Origin: Deltaproteobacteria bacterium
Lineage (GTDB): Bacteria; Myxococcota_A; JAADFL01
Length of the DNA stretch: 16,647 nucleotides
Assembly (NCBI GenBank): GCA_013152945.1
Contig: JAADFL010000213.1
Span: 1-16,647 of the forward strand
Reading direction: 5' to 3'
The stretch's first letter is position 1; every line of letters starts with the position of its first letter. Under the pieces are notes generated by a model. The model was not told where the DNA came from and did not search any database. It saw nothing but the letters and a program-made list of their open reading frames with translations. A program made the translations under genes and the position numbers. Shown in pieces: positions 1-9,333 of this stretch.

Positions 1-459
1 GATACCGGGCACCGGAATCGACCGCCCAAGTCTGCTCCAGGCTTATTGAGCCCTGGACCGAATGCGGAAATTAATATATTGACACCTCGTTTCGAGGTGA
101 GAAATGTCTCGGATCCTGACGGCGATGTAGTTGTTTACAACTTCGAGGTGTATCCAGGCCGTGGAAATGTAGGACCATTGGTCGAGTCGGGCGATGTTAA
201 AGAGGGTAAAGGCGGCATTACGACATGGCAGGGCGATGAAACGCTCGAGTTCGGCAAATCCTATACCTGGCGTGCACGCGCCAAGGATTCGCATGGCGCT
301 GCCGGCCCGTGGTCTGTTTATGCCTCGTTCTCCATATCCCCGGGTAAAAACAGCGCCAATGGTTGTGGTTGCGGCGCTTCCCAAAGTCCGGCCGGCGGTT
401 TTTCCTTGATTTTGTTTGGAGTGGCATTAATTGCATCGAGGCATCGATTTTTGAAGTGA
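1..459 (+). CDS. Secreted FN3-like protein with MYXO-CTERM-like sorting tail (3' end only)
   Basis: The reading frame is open from base 1, so only the C-terminal ~152 residues are present. A TTG at 46 could be read as a start but is not needed. The visible part contains a fibronectin type III-like or Ig-like repeat, with 'VSDPDGDVVVYNFEVY' near its start and 'YTWRARAKDSHGAAGPWS' near its end, a pattern I know from long secreted proteins of Myxococcota and relatives. It ends in a tripartite tail: a Cys-rich 'GCGCGASQSP' segment, a hydrophobic stretch 'GGFSLILFGVALIA', and a short basic end 'SRHRFLK'. That layout matches MYXO-CTERM-type sorting signals, which are thought to be processed and anchored at the cell surface. 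Arginine codons here are mostly CGN, unlike the AGG-rich operon downstream. The function of the whole protein cannot be told from this fragment. Confidence 0.8.
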   Translation, partial: DTGHRNRPPKSAPGLLSPGPNAEINILTPRFEVRNVSDPDGDVVVYNFEVYPGRGNVGPLVESGDVKEGKGGITTWQGDETLEFGKSYTWRARAKDSHGAAGPWSVYASFSISPGKNSANGCGCGASQSPAGGFSLILFGVALIASRHRFLK

Positions 460-767
460 CACGGACCAGAGGCGGAACACAAGGGCGAAATAGAACTTGG
501 GATAAATCCGTTACCCTGGATACGTGTGGTGGTGAACCGTACTGAATGCCCGGCAGACACAGAGTTTTCGAATCATTTGCCGGCGATCTGCGGAAAATAT
601 TATCGGCAACGGCTCAGAACAGCATAATCAGTATAACTCCAAGTTCCAAAAAGCATTTGACTTGTATAACCGGTCAATTTACTCTACGCAAATTTAGTAA
701 ACCTTTCCGCAAACTTGGTGCGTGGAAGGAAAAATTCAAAATGGTTTTCTGCTTGTAGGGGCTTTAC
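460..767. other. Gene-free region upstream of the envelope operon
   Basis: This 308-base gap is more AT-rich than its flanks and contains no ORF with a good ribosome binding site. A 70-codon frame at 546-758 has no protein-like features that I recognise. I see no rho-independent terminator for the gene ending at 459. The stretch around 655-690 has promoter-like hexamers, and TTGCCG (577-582) with CGGCAA (604-609) could form a weak 6-bp stem. The likely role is to carry the promoter of the lysS-lpxB operon. Confidence 0.6.
657..690 (+). promoter_or_regulatory. Possible sigma-70 promoter for the lysS operon
   Basis: TTGACT at 657-662 matches five of six bases of the -35 consensus, but the hexamer 17 bases downstream (TACTCT) is a poor -10. 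TATAAC at 665-670 is a good -10 by itself but lacks a convincing -35. TTGAC (657-661) and GTCAA (673-677) form a short dyad over the same bases, which could be an operator. The exact promoter is uncertain. Confidence 0.25.
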
Positions 768-2324
768 ATGAATGATTCGGGTTCAACGGGGCAGACGAGC
801 GGGTTGGAAGAATTGTTGCGCCAGAGACGGCGAAAGCTTGATTCCATCCGGGAAAAGGAAATGAATCCCTTTGACAACAGTTTCAGGCCCGGTGCCCGGA
901 ACATTGAAGTCAAGGAAGCATGTAAAAGCCTCGATCCAGGCGCCGAACCGATTGGTGATGCGCCTGATTTTTCTATCGCCGGCCGAATCGTTCGGATACG
1001 CTCTTTTGGAAGGGCAACGTTCCTGGTTGTCCGGGACATGACAGGAACCATACAGGTGCTGGCGCAAAAGAACGTCCTGGGACCGGATGTATATGCTGTC
1101 CTCAAACTGGTGGATGAAGGAGATTTCCTGGGCGTCAAGGGCAAACCCATGAAGACCAGGACAGGCGAGGACACTCTCCAGGCCCGTGAACTGAGGCTTC
1201 TAACCAAGGCTTTGAGGCCTTTACCAGGCGAAAAATGGCATGGCTTACAGGATATTGAGACCAGGTACAGGCGACGGGCTGCTGATCTTGCCGTCAACGA
1301 GGACGTGCGACAAAGATTCTTGTCGAGGAGCCTCTTGATCTCGGCCTTGCGCAGGTTCCTGGAGGAAAGGGGTTTCCTGGAGGTTGAGACGCCCATGATG
1401 CACCCGATTCCGGGTGGGGCGACTGCAAGGCCTTTTGTCACGCATCACAATGCACTGGACATGGACCTATACTTGCGTATCGCTCCTGAACTGTACCTGA
1501 AACGTCTGGTCGTTGGCGGCATGGAACGGGTTTTCGAGATAAACCGTAATTTTCGCAATGAAGGACTCTCCAGGTTACACAATCCGGAATTCACCATGCT
1601 GGAATTCTACATGGCATATGCAACCTTCGAAGACCTTATGGACATGACCGAGCAAATGCTCTCCTTTGCAGCCGAGGCGGTGTGCAAAACAAGCAAGATT
1701 ACATATATGGGAGAGGAATTCGATTTCAGTCCACCCTTCAGAAGGCTTACCATGAGACAAGCTGTGGCCGATGCGCTGTCCAAAAGACCTGAACTCGGTT
1801 TCGATTCGGCCATGGTGAACGACGAGCAAGCATTCATGAAATTCACTGACGAGAAGGGCGATGTATTGTTCAGGGATGAGAAGGAAAACCCTTGTAAGGA
1901 CCGGCCGTACGGCAAGAGGCTTGCACTGGTTTTCGAAGCCTTATGCGAGGGAAGCCTGAGGCAGCCGACCTTTATCACGGAGTTCCCGGTACAGGTATCG
2001 CCCCTTTCACGAAGGAACGGGAAAGATCCGCGGTTCGTGGACAGGTTCGAGCTGTACATAGCGGGCAGGGAACTGGCCAATGCATTTTCGGAGCTCAATG
2101 ACCCGGATGACCAGAGAGCAAGGTTCGAGGAGCAGGCAAGGGCGCGTGCAGCAGGGGATGAAGAGGCCATGTACGTGGATGAAGACTATTTGACGGCTCT
2201 CGAGTTCGGAATGCCCCCCACTGCCGGAGAGGGTATCGGAGTAGACAGGCTGGCCATGCTCTTGACCGATGCTCCTTCGATTCGTGATGTCATACTCTTT
2301 CCACTCATGAGACCGGAGCGCTGA
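768..2324 (+). CDS. lysS: Lysyl-tRNA synthetase, class II
   Basis: This cytoplasmic enzyme charges tRNA-Lys with lysine using ATP. The 518-residue length fits class II LysRS. After a short charged N-terminal segment ('[19 protein letters not shown]') comes the OB-fold anticodon-binding domain, roughly residues 65-170, followed by the class II catalytic core. Motif 1 lies around P209 ('[18 protein letters not shown]'), motif 2 is '[19 protein letters not shown]' from F262, and motif 3 is '[20 protein letters not shown]' from G487. The ATG at 768 follows a modest AGGGG Shine-Dalgarno at 757-761. It is the first gene of the envelope operon, and the next gene starts two bases after its stop. I associate lysS ahead of lolC/E-lolD with delta-type bacteria, so the mixed content is not evidence of rearrangement. 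No catalytic motif is missing. Confidence 0.97.
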   Translation: MNDSGSTGQTSGLEELLRQRRRKLDSIREKEMNPFDNSFRPGARNIEVKEACKSLDPGAEPIGDAPDFSIAGRIVRIRSFGRATFLVVRDMTGTIQVLAQKNVLGPDVYAVLKLVDEGDFLGVKGKPMKTRTGEDTLQARELRLLTKALRPLPGEKWHGLQDIETRYRRRAADLAVNEDVRQRFLSRSLLISALRRFLEERGFLEVETPMMHPIPGGATARPFVTHHNALDMDLYLRIAPELYLKRLVVGGMERVFEINRNFRNEGLSRLHNPEFTMLEFYMAYATFEDLMDMTEQMLSFAAEAVCKTSKITYMGEEFDFSPPFRRLTMRQAVADALSKRPELGFDSAMVNDEQAFMKFTDEKGDVLFRDEKENPCKDRPYGKRLALVFEALCEGSLRQPTFITEFPVQVSPLSRRNGKDPRFVDRFELYIAGRELANAFSELNDPDDQRARFEEQARARAAGDEEAMYVDEDYLTALEFGMPPTAGEGIGVDRLAMLLTDAPSIRDVILFPLMRPER

Positions 2325-2326
2325 CC

Positions 2327-3580
2327 TTGGGGTACGAACTCAAGATGTCGTGGAAGCACCTGCGTTCCAGGAAGAGAAATGGGTTTCTCTCGGTAATCAC
2401 TTATATCTCCATTGCAGGTGTGGCCCTGGGCGTGGCGACATTGATGCTGGTCATGGCGGTATGGACAGGCTACGAAAAAGAAATAAGGAACAGAATCCTG
2501 GGAATAAGCGCCCACGTAGTAGTGTTGAAGTACGGACCGGGCTTCAAGCTGTACAGAGAGGCCAGAAAAAAGGTGCTGAAGTTGAACGGCGTGGTTGCAG
2601 CTACTCCGTTCATGTTGCGGGAATGCATGGTGAGTAGCAAGAGCAAGGCAGTCGGGGCACTGGTTAAGGCAGTGGATCCTGCAACAGTAACAGGTGCTAC
2701 ATCGCTCGCACAGAATATCAAGGCCGGAAAGGGCAAGATCGAATGGTTGTTTCACCCGGAGACCATGCCCGGAAACGATGGCGGGTATCCCGGTATAATT
2801 CTTGGGAGCGAGATGGCCCGTGAACTCGGCGTCAAATTGGGTGAAAAGATCGAATGGATAAGTCCGCTGGGAGGAGGAATCACTCCTTCGGGCCCTGTAC
2901 CCAAGGGTATGAATGTCATGGTAGCCGGCATCTTTCATTCCGGAATGTATGAATACGACGACAAGTTCGCCTTTGTTACACTTAAAACAGCGCAGGATTT
3001 TTTCAATACCGGCGACGAGGTGAACGGCCTTGATTTGAAACTTGCCGATATGAACCAGGCTGACGCGGTTGCCTCCAGGGTATTGAAGGTTTTGGGAGGC
3101 TATCCATACAGGACCCGCACCTGGATGGAGATGAACAGGAACCTGATGTCGGCGCTCAAGATCGAAAAGACCGTGTCGTCGATTCTCTTGTTGTTCATTA
3201 TCCTTGTCGCGGCTTTCAATATCGTGAGTACTCTCATACTCATGGTCTTGGACAAGGGGAAAGAGATCGCCATACTCAAAGCCATCGGCGCCACTGACGG
3301 CAGCATCATGAAGGTTTTTTTATACCAGGGGTTGGTGATTGGTATTACGGGATTGGTACTTGGCATATCCGCGGGTTACGGCCTTTGCGTGATTGCCAAG
3401 GCCATGAATATCGGTATAGATCCGTCCGTGTATTACCTGAGTTCCCTGCCGGTGGAGGTACAGTGGCATGAGATGTGGATGATCGTGGCAGCGGCTCTGT
3501 TTACAAGTTTACTGGCCACCTTGCCTCCTTCCTGGAAAGCTGCGAGATTGCGGCCTGCGGACGGCATCAGGTACGAATGA
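2327..3580 (+). CDS. lolC: Lipoprotein-releasing ABC transporter permease, LolC/LolE family
   Basis: This is the inner-membrane permease of the Lol machinery, which with LolD extracts mature lipoproteins for delivery to the outer membrane. Its 417 residues have the family topology: one N-terminal span (about 22-46, '[20 protein letters not shown]'), a large periplasmic domain, then three spans (about 282-304, 336-355, 385-403). The loop '[22 protein letters not shown]' is the FtsX/MacB-type coupling region, and the end '[10 protein letters not shown]' matches the family's usual C-terminus. I chose the TTG at 2327 because GGAG at 2315-2318 is well spaced and the product keeps the conserved '[18 protein letters not shown]' start; an ATG at 2345 would cut into it. 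There is only one permease gene, so it probably acts as a homodimer or LolF-like protein. I cannot decide between LolC and LolE. Confidence 0.93.
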   Translation: MGYELKMSWKHLRSRKRNGFLSVITYISIAGVALGVATLMLVMAVWTGYEKEIRNRILGISAHVVVLKYGPGFKLYREARKKVLKLNGVVAATPFMLRECMVSSKSKAVGALVKAVDPATVTGATSLAQNIKAGKGKIEWLFHPETMPGNDGGYPGIILGSEMARELGVKLGEKIEWISPLGGGITPSGPVPKGMNVMVAGIFHSGMYEYDDKFAFVTLKTAQDFFNTGDEVNGLDLKLADMNQADAVASRVLKVLGGYPYRTRTWMEMNRNLMSALKIEKTVSSILLLFIILVAAFNIVSTLILMVLDKGKEIAILKAIGATDGSIMKVFLYQGLVIGITGLVLGISAGYGLCVIAKAMNIGIDPSVYYLSSLPVEVQWHEMWMIVAAALFTSLLATLPPSWKAARLRPADGIRYE

Positions 3581-3581
3581 G

Positions 3582-4334
3582 GTGAAGTTTTTGACTGGCA
3601 GGAATATCGTTCATATACAGGGACTGAAGAAGACCTTTTTCGTGGGCTCGAAGGCAGTCGATGTGCTGCGTGGTATCGACTTGGATATCGATGCGGGCGA
3701 GCAGGTGTCCATAGTCGGGGCATCGGGAGTGGGCAAGAGCACGTTTTTGCATATTCTCGGGACGCTCGAGGCGCCGACCTCCGGAACCGTCGAGATAGAC
3801 GGGCAGGACGTGTTTTCCCTCAAGTCCGGGAAATTGGCTGATTTCAGGAACAGAACCATAGGGTTCGTGTTCCAGTTTCATCACCTCCTTTCCGAATTTA
3901 CGGCCCTGGAAAATGTTATGATGCCTGCCCTGATCCAAAGGATCCCTGAAAAAAAGGCCATTGAAATGGCTACTGCCGGGTTGGGGGAGGTCGGCCTTTT
4001 GGAAAGACTCGAACACAAGCCGGGTGAACTATCGGGCGGCGAGCAGCAACGGGTCGCGTTGGCAAGGGCATTGGTGCTGGAACCCAAGTTGCTGCTTGCC
4101 GACGAACCTACCGGCAACCTCGACGGGGCGAACGGCAGGGAGGTGGAGGATCTGCTCTTGAAACTCAATAGATATCACAATACCACCTTGATCATTGTTA
4201 CCCATAACCTGGAACTCGCCGGCAGGTTGAGGCGCAAACTGAAGATGAAGGACGGTCTTATCGTCGAAGATGAACAAGGTAGCGGGTCCGCCCCTACTGA
4301 TGTTGAAGGCGGTAACGCGATGGAGATGACATGA
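3582..4334 (+). CDS. lolD: Lipoprotein-releasing ABC transporter ATP-binding protein LolD
   Basis: This cytoplasmic ATPase powers the Lol lipoprotein-release complex together with the permease just upstream. All ABC motifs are intact: Walker A 'GASGVGKST' (46-54), Q-loop Gln98 in 'FVFQFHHLL', signature 'LSGGEQQR' (150-157), Walker B 'LLLADEP' (170-176) and the H-loop His208. '[19 protein letters not shown]' is characteristic of the LolD/MacB branch. The start is GTG at 3582, one base after the permease stop, so translation is probably coupled. The last ~20 residues, rich in Gly, Ser, Glu and Asp ('[20 protein letters not shown]'), extend past the usual end of LolD and look unstructured. The stop overlaps the bamA start (ATGA at 4331-4334). 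Confidence 0.96.
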   Translation: MKFLTGRNIVHIQGLKKTFFVGSKAVDVLRGIDLDIDAGEQVSIVGASGVGKSTFLHILGTLEAPTSGTVEIDGQDVFSLKSGKLADFRNRTIGFVFQFHHLLSEFTALENVMMPALIQRIPEKKAIEMATAGLGEVGLLERLEHKPGELSGGEQQRVALARALVLEPKLLLADEPTGNLDGANGREVEDLLLKLNRYHNTTLIIVTHNLELAGRLRRKLKMKDGLIVEDEQGSGSAPTDVEGGNAMEMT

Positions 4335-6787
4335 AATACGCCCTCTCGGGAATGTTCTTGTTGCTGTCGGCTTTACTCTGCGTTCAGGCGGCGGCCCAAA
4401 AGGCGCCGAAGATTGAAGCGCCGATAATTAGGAAAATAGAGGTGGAAGGCCTACAGCGGGTGGAAAAGGACGCGATATTGAATGCCGGGCTTAAGTCCAA
4501 GGTGGGCGACAGGTTTTCGGCGATATCGGTAGCCGATGATATCAAGACAATTTATAAGATGGGATTTTTCGATGATGTGGAGGCATTTAAAAAAGATACG
4601 AAGGACGGCGTAATAGTCGTATTTCGGATCAAGGAAAAGCCTGCGGTAAGGAAGGTGAAGATCAAGGGCAACGATGAAATAGGTGAGGATGATATCAAGA
4701 AGGTGATTGACATCAAGAATTACTCCGCCCTGGACGAGGAAGCCCTCAAGAAAAACGAGGAAAGGATAAAAGGCCTTTACACGGACAAGGGTTATTACCT
4801 GGCTGAAGTCAAGCACAGGATTATTCCGGTTGAGGGCAAAAACGAAGTGGATGTGGAGTTCGTAATCCGCGAGCATGCCAAGGTACTTGTGAAATCAATC
4901 AGGTTTTTGAACAACGAGGCATTTTCGGATGATCAACTGAAAAAGGTCATGGAGACCAGGGAAGGCGGCTGGTTTTCATGGTTGACCTCGAGTGGAAAGT
5001 ACAAGGAAGATGCTTTCGAACGCGATATGATGAGAATAACCGCCTGGTACATGGATCACGGGTACATCAATGTTAAGGTTGAGAAGCCCGGGATCGAACT
5101 GTCTCCGGACAAGAATTACCTTTACCTTACGGTCCAGGTCAGCGAGGGACAACAATACTACCTTGGAGATCTCAAGTTCAAGGGTGACTTGTTCCAGCCT
5201 GAAAAAAAACTTGTGAAGGGTCTTTCGGTAAAAAAGGGTGAATTGTTCAACAGGACGAAATTGTCGAGGGACTTGCTGAGAATAACCGATGAATACAGGG
5301 ACAAAGGTTATGCCAATGTAAATGTTACTCCATTGACGGCAATTGATCCGAAGAAAAAGACCGTGGATATTACATTCGATATACAAAAAGGCGACAAGGT
5401 CTATTTCGAGAAAATCGAGGTCAAGGGAAATTCAAAGACCAGGGACAAGGTGATTCGCCGGGAACTGCGTATCTATGAAGGAGACCTGTATTCGGCTACA
5501 GCCATGAGGCGATCGAGGGCCAAGGTTTTCGCCCTTGGGTACTTCGAGTCCGTTAACATTACCACCAAGAAGGGAAGCTCCGACGACAAGGTCATTGCAA
5601 CCGTCGAGGTAAAAGAGAAATCCACCGGCACCTTCCAGATCGGTGCAGGCTTTTCGTCTGTTGAGAACTTCATATTCATGGCCCAGATAGCCCAGGCAAA
5701 CTTCCTGGGCCAAGGCTGGAACGTGGCACTGTCCGCACAGCTTTCGAGCCAGAGACATCTTTTCAACTTAAGGTTTGTAGAGCCATACTTGTTGGACAGC
5801 TTGTGGACAGTGGCATTCGATGTTTTCAACTCGGAGATTCTCTATATTCAACGAACATCGGTTGCAAATTTCACCAGGGCCTCCACAGGCGGTGACCTGA
5901 CACTTGGATATCCGCTTCTCTATTGGTGGACGGAAGACCTCCGTTTTTACTTGACCTACAAGTACGAGTGGATACAGGTTTCATTGAGCCATTCGAACAG
6001 GTTCAGCAGCAGCTTTCTCAAGGACCTTTTCAGGGATACGTCGACAAGCAGCTTGCGGGGCAGCATAGTGTACGACACCAGGGACAACAGGTTGTTTCCC
6101 AATAGGGGAATATATGCCTCGTTCTCTACGGAATGGGCCGATGACTGGTTGATGTCCAAGACCGAGTTCCTGAGACTCCGTGCCTATGGAAATTTTTACT
6201 ATCCATTATTCTGGGGGCTCATATTCAAGTTCAATTCGCGCCTGGGATGGGTAACCAGCTTGCAGGAAAAAGGGGAGCCCCAGGGCGTACCAATCTCGGA
6301 GAGATTCTTTGTAGGCGGAATCAACTCGGTAAGGGGTTATGATCCAAGGTCTCTTTCTCCTACTGTCAACGTGCCCGACAACTTGAGCGGAGGCAGGTTG
6401 GATCCTGCGGATCCCTTGAGCACGCTTCCCATAGGCGGTGATAAGGAAATAGTATTCAATGCCGAGATAGAATTTCCGATAATACAGCAGGCGGGAATAA
6501 GGGGGGTCATCTTCCTGGATGCCGGCAACGCATACAGGGAAAACGAAAGGCTTTTCTATGTGGGACAGACCTTCACCAACCCGGACAGGCCCAGGCCGGG
6601 GGCCATACCCGATCCCTTGGCTGACAGAAAGAATTCGTTACCGGCAGGAATGTATTGGAGCACAGGTTTCGGTATCAGGTGGTTTTCGCCAATCGGACCG
6701 CTTCGTTTCGAGTGGGGTATTCCGCTGACAAAGCGGCCTGGTGACAAGAATATCCAGTTCGAGTTTACGATCGGTAATTTCTTTTAA
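4331..6787 (+). CDS. bamA: Outer-membrane protein assembly factor BamA (Omp85)
   Basis: BamA is the core of the complex that folds and inserts beta-barrel proteins into the outer membrane. The 818-residue product starts with a signal peptide (hydrophobic core about 7-20, cleavage probably after 'VQAAA', near A22). Five POTRA domains follow, roughly 34-103, 104-180, 184-274, 275-355 and 356-428, each with a beta strand such as '[11 protein letters not shown]' or '[16 protein letters not shown]'. The rest is a 16-strand-type barrel. The lock motif of loop 6 is 'VRGY' at 667-670 within '[16 protein letters not shown]', and the C-terminus ends in Phe ('FTIGNFF'), as expected for a beta signal. 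GGAG at 4322-4325 supports the ATG at 4331, which overlaps the lolD stop. Placement before skp and the lpx genes is classical. Confidence 0.97.
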   Translation: MKYALSGMFLLLSALLCVQAAAQKAPKIEAPIIRKIEVEGLQRVEKDAILNAGLKSKVGDRFSAISVADDIKTIYKMGFFDDVEAFKKDTKDGVIVVFRIKEKPAVRKVKIKGNDEIGEDDIKKVIDIKNYSALDEEALKKNEERIKGLYTDKGYYLAEVKHRIIPVEGKNEVDVEFVIREHAKVLVKSIRFLNNEAFSDDQLKKVMETREGGWFSWLTSSGKYKEDAFERDMMRITAWYMDHGYINVKVEKPGIELSPDKNYLYLTVQVSEGQQYYLGDLKFKGDLFQPEKKLVKGLSVKKGELFNRTKLSRDLLRITDEYRDKGYANVNVTPLTAIDPKKKTVDITFDIQKGDKVYFEKIEVKGNSKTRDKVIRRELRIYEGDLYSATAMRRSRAKVFALGYFESVNITTKKGSSDDKVIATVEVKEKSTGTFQIGAGFSSVENFIFMAQIAQANFLGQGWNVALSAQLSSQRHLFNLRFVEPYLLDSLWTVAFDVFNSEILYIQRTSVANFTRASTGGDLTLGYPLLYWWTEDLRFYLTYKYEWIQVSLSHSNRFSSSFLKDLFRDTSTSSLRGSIVYDTRDNRLFPNRGIYASFSTEWADDWLMSKTEFLRLRAYGNFYYPLFWGLIFKFNSRLGWVTSLQEKGEPQGVPISERFFVGGINSVRGYDPRSLSPTVNVPDNLSGGRLDPADPLSTLPIGGDKEIVFNAEIEFPIIQQAGIRGVIFLDAGNAYRENERLFYVGQTFTNPDRPRPGAIPDPLADRKNSLPAGMYWSTGFGIRWFSPIGPLRFEWGIPLTKRPGDKNIQFEFTIGNFF

Positions 6788-6810
6788 CGTGTAGCAAAGA
6801 AGGTGTGAAA

Positions 6811-7368
6811 ATGAGGATGCGTGTTATTTCGATTTTGGTTCTTTCTGTTGTGGCCTTGTCGTTTTCAAGACCCGGCTTGGCCAAGGGGGAGAAGATAGGG
6901 TACGTGGACTTGACCAGGGCATTGAATGAAATCGACGAAGGCAAGGCGGTAAAACGGTGGTTGAAGAAGGAATTCGAAAAGCGACAGAAGGCACTGGACG
7001 AGAAGCAGAACGATATCAAGATGGCCAAGAAGGAATTGGACAACCTGCCGCCCATGGTGTCTGATGATGTGAAGAAACAAAAGGCCCAGGAGTTGCAACA
7101 GAAGTTGTACGACTTGCAGGTGCTCTATGCCAACCTGCAGAATGAACTTGCAAAACTCGAGGAGAAGAAAACCAAGCCGATATTTGAAAAGATGGAGAAG
7201 ATCCTCTCGAACATCGGCAAGGAACAAGGGTTTACATTGATTCTCGAAAAGACGAAGAGCAGTATATTGTATGCCCCGGCATATCTCGACCTGACCAACG
7301 AGATGATCAGACGATACAACCTGTTAACGCCGAAGAAAGGCCGGAAAAGGACCAAGAAAAGTAAATGA
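6811..7368 (+). CDS. skp: Skp/OmpH family periplasmic chaperone
   Basis: Skp holds unfolded outer-membrane proteins in the periplasm on their way to BamA. The 185-residue product has a signal peptide (residues 1-24, cleavage probably after 'RPGLA'), the conserved opening 'KIGYVDLTRALNEIDEGKAV', and a long, highly charged helical hairpin from about 46 to 125 that forms the tentacle. The closing strand-helix 'SSILYAPAYLDLTNEMIRRYN' is typical of OmpH proteins. A Lys/Arg-rich tail follows ('KKGRKRTKKSK'). I chose the ATG at 6811 because AGAAGG at 6798-6803 is seven bases away; the in-frame GTG at 6805 would sit almost on the ribosome binding site. It lies 23 bases after bamA and 15 before lpxD. 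Confidence 0.93.
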   Translation: MRMRVISILVLSVVALSFSRPGLAKGEKIGYVDLTRALNEIDEGKAVKRWLKKEFEKRQKALDEKQNDIKMAKKELDNLPPMVSDDVKKQKAQELQQKLYDLQVLYANLQNELAKLEEKKTKPIFEKMEKILSNIGKEQGFTLILEKTKSSILYAPAYLDLTNEMIRRYNLLTPKKGRKRTKKSK

Positions 7369-7383
7369 GAGGCGCTTTTTAAA

Positions 7384-8406
7384 TTGGAGAGTGCGGCAAA
7401 AACCCTGGCCGAGCTTGCGGCTATTTGCAATGGCAGGCTTTTGGGCGCAGAGGGATTTTTGGTCAGGGGTGTGAAACCCCTTGAAGAGGCGGGCCCATGG
7501 GAAATAGCTCCTGTACTGTCCGGTAAGTCCAGGAAGGCGGCCGTGTCTTCAGGAGCAGGTGTCTTGTTGCTCGAAGAGCCCCTGGCAGGCGATTCGAGGC
7601 CCATGATCCTGCACCCGAATCCCATGTTGGCATTGGCCAAGCTATTGGATGTCTTTCATCCACAGGCCGATGTACAACCCGGTGTGCGGGAAGGCGCATT
7701 CGTTCATCCGACTGCCGGACTTGGGCCGGGTGTCGTTGTATTGCAGGGAGCAGTGGTTGCATCCGGGGTACGGATCGGCGCCAGGACGATTGTCGGTTAC
7801 GGAGTCGTGGTCGAGGAAAACGTGGTAATCGGCGAGGATTGCTTGTTGAAGAGCAGGTCGGTGGTATGCAGGGATTGCAGGCTTGGGGACAGGGTGATCC
7901 TTGAGCCGGGCGCAGTGATTGGGGCACAAGGATTCGGACTGGCCAAAGATAATAACAGGTGGACCAGGATACCCCAGGTGGGAAACGTGATATTGGAAGA
8001 GGGAGTGGAGGTAGGAGCCAATACGTGTGTCGATAGGGCTACCATGACCAGCACGATTATTGGTGCGGGAACGAAGATAGATAACCTGGTGCAGATCGGT
8101 CACAACTCGATAGTGGGCAGGCACACGGCAATAGCGGCCCAGGCCGGATTGGCTGGATCCACCACGGTCGGGGAACACGTGGAACTGGGAGGCCAGTCAG
8201 GATTGGCAGGCCATCTGACCATAGGCGACAACGCCAGAGTAGCCGCCAAGTCGGGCGTGCCCGGTGACGTGCCGCCCGGCCGGCTCGTGGCCGGCTATCC
8301 TTCGATGCCTGTTGAAAAATGGAAACGCATGGTTGCCGCTTTGGCAAAGCTGGATGAAATGCGGAAGGCCCTCGCCAGGATGGAAAAGGAACTGGGTCAT
8401 GGGTGA
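7384..8406 (+). CDS. lpxD: UDP-3-O-(3-hydroxyacyl)glucosamine N-acyltransferase LpxD
   Basis: LpxD adds the second, N-linked hydroxyacyl chain to UDP-3-O-acyl-glucosamine in lipid A synthesis, using acyl-ACP. The 340-residue protein has the uridine-binding N-terminal domain (about 1-100), then a left-handed beta helix of hexapeptide repeats (about 100-285, for example 'VGARTIVGYGVVVEENVVIG'-like turns), then a C-terminal helix ('MVAALAKLDEMRKALARMEKEL'). The catalytic His is H240 in 'VQIGHNSIVG', equivalent to E. coli H239. The conserved block 'GAQGFGLAKDNNRWTRIPQVG' is also present. Translation starts at a TTG (7384), 11 bases after GAGAGG at 7367-7372, and there is no in-frame ATG nearby. 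lpxA begins only 11 bases after its stop, so there is no fabZ between them. Confidence 0.96.
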   Translation: MESAAKTLAELAAICNGRLLGAEGFLVRGVKPLEEAGPWEIAPVLSGKSRKAAVSSGAGVLLLEEPLAGDSRPMILHPNPMLALAKLLDVFHPQADVQPGVREGAFVHPTAGLGPGVVVLQGAVVASGVRIGARTIVGYGVVVEENVVIGEDCLLKSRSVVCRDCRLGDRVILEPGAVIGAQGFGLAKDNNRWTRIPQVGNVILEEGVEVGANTCVDRATMTSTIIGAGTKIDNLVQIGHNSIVGRHTAIAAQAGLAGSTTVGEHVELGGQSGLAGHLTIGDNARVAAKSGVPGDVPPGRLVAGYPSMPVEKWKRMVAALAKLDEMRKALARMEKELGHG

Positions 8407-8417
8407 TGGTGTAAACG

Positions 8418-9194
8418 ATGGCTGATATTCATCCGACCGCGGTGGTGGATCCCGGCGCCGTATTGGAAGGGGACGTTGTTATCGGACCTTATGCGGTCGT
8501 CGGAGACAAGGTGACAATAGGCGAAGGCACTCGAGTGGGCGCCCATGCCGTAATTTCCGGTGAAACGACGATAGGCAAGAACAACCGGATTCATTCATTC
8601 AGCATGGTAGGGGGTGTGCCACAGGACTTGAAGCACAACGGCGACTTGACGAGATTGACACTGGGTGACGGCAACGTAGTGCGTGAATTCGCAACCATAC
8701 ATACGGGCACCCTGGACGGCGGGGGAGAAACCAGGATCGGCAATGACAACTTTTTCATGGCTTACAGCCATGTGGCTCACGATTGCAGGATAGGCAATAA
8801 GGTGGTTATGGCCAATTGTGCTACTCTGGCCGGTCATGTGGCAGTGGGTGATTTCGCCGTACTCGGCGGGTTGTCCGGCGTACACCAGTTTGCCCGGATT
8901 GGCGAATCTTCTTTCGTGGCGGCCGGGGCCATGGTTTCACTTGATGTTCCTCCATTCTCTCGCGTGGGCGGGGACAGGGCAAAGTTACTCGGGGTCAATG
9001 CATTGGGCTTGAAGAGGAGGGGGATATCCGCTGAAACGGTAGCAGTGATAAAAAGGGCGATTAGGTTGATTTTCAAAGAAGATACGGCGCTCGCGGACGG
9101 GCTCGAACTCGCCGAGGCGGAACTGGGGGAAACACCTGAAGTAGCAAGGTTGATTGAGTTCGTAAGGGCATCCTCCCGGGGGTGTTGCCGGTGA
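8418..9194 (+). CDS. lpxA: UDP-N-acetylglucosamine acyltransferase LpxA
   Basis: LpxA performs the first step of lipid A synthesis, transfer of a 3-hydroxyacyl chain from ACP to UDP-GlcNAc (or its 3-amino analogue). The 258 residues follow E. coli LpxA almost without gaps: hexapeptide beta helix to about 185, then a helical C-terminal domain ending 'FVRASSRGCCR'. The catalytic base is His121 in 'YSHVAHDCRIGN' (E. coli His125). The UDP-sugar loop 'GGVPQDLKHNGDLTRL' is conserved. At the acyl-length ruler position (E. coli Gly173), this protein has Ala169 within 'SFVAAGAMVSLDVPP', a change discussed among the findings. The ATG at 8418 has only a weak GGTG-type ribosome binding site, so coupling with lpxD is likely. 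Confidence 0.97.
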   Translation: MADIHPTAVVDPGAVLEGDVVIGPYAVVGDKVTIGEGTRVGAHAVISGETTIGKNNRIHSFSMVGGVPQDLKHNGDLTRLTLGDGNVVREFATIHTGTLDGGGETRIGNDNFFMAYSHVAHDCRIGNKVVMANCATLAGHVAVGDFAVLGGLSGVHQFARIGESSFVAAGAMVSLDVPPFSRVGGDRAKLLGVNALGLKRRGISAETVAVIKRAIRLIFKEDTALADGLELAEAELGETPEVARLIEFVRASSRGCCR

Positions 9195-9333
9195 ATTCCG
9201 GTTACTTGAATTAATATGGTATTGAGCAATCGGGCGGCGACTGGAAAAAGAGCTTCGAGATGGCCGGGGCGGTGTTTGCAGGAAAGCCGGATACGGAAAA
9301 TATTATTAACAGCGGCTCCGGGTAGGTAAACAC

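Noticed and set aside
590-616. A 25-base similarity (21 of 25, including 13 exact) between CGGAAAATATTAT at about 591-615 and about 9297-9321, both in gene-free DNA
   Set aside because: A rough estimate for both strands of a 16.6-kb window gives such a match close to chance level, and the flanks do not align.
546-758. A 70-codon plus-strand frame just before lysS
   Set aside because: No ribosome binding site, no recognisable motif, AT-rich composition typical of the promoter region; most likely a chance open frame.
1607-2170. A 187-codon minus-strand frame inside lysS, and similar long antisense frames inside the other genes
   Set aside because: They lie opposite well-identified genes and their products have no family features; they are by-products of codon composition on the other strand.
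6805-6810. GTG at 6805 as the skp start
   Set aside because: It sits one base after the AGAAGG ribosome binding site; the ATG at 6811 has correct spacing and gives a normal signal peptide.
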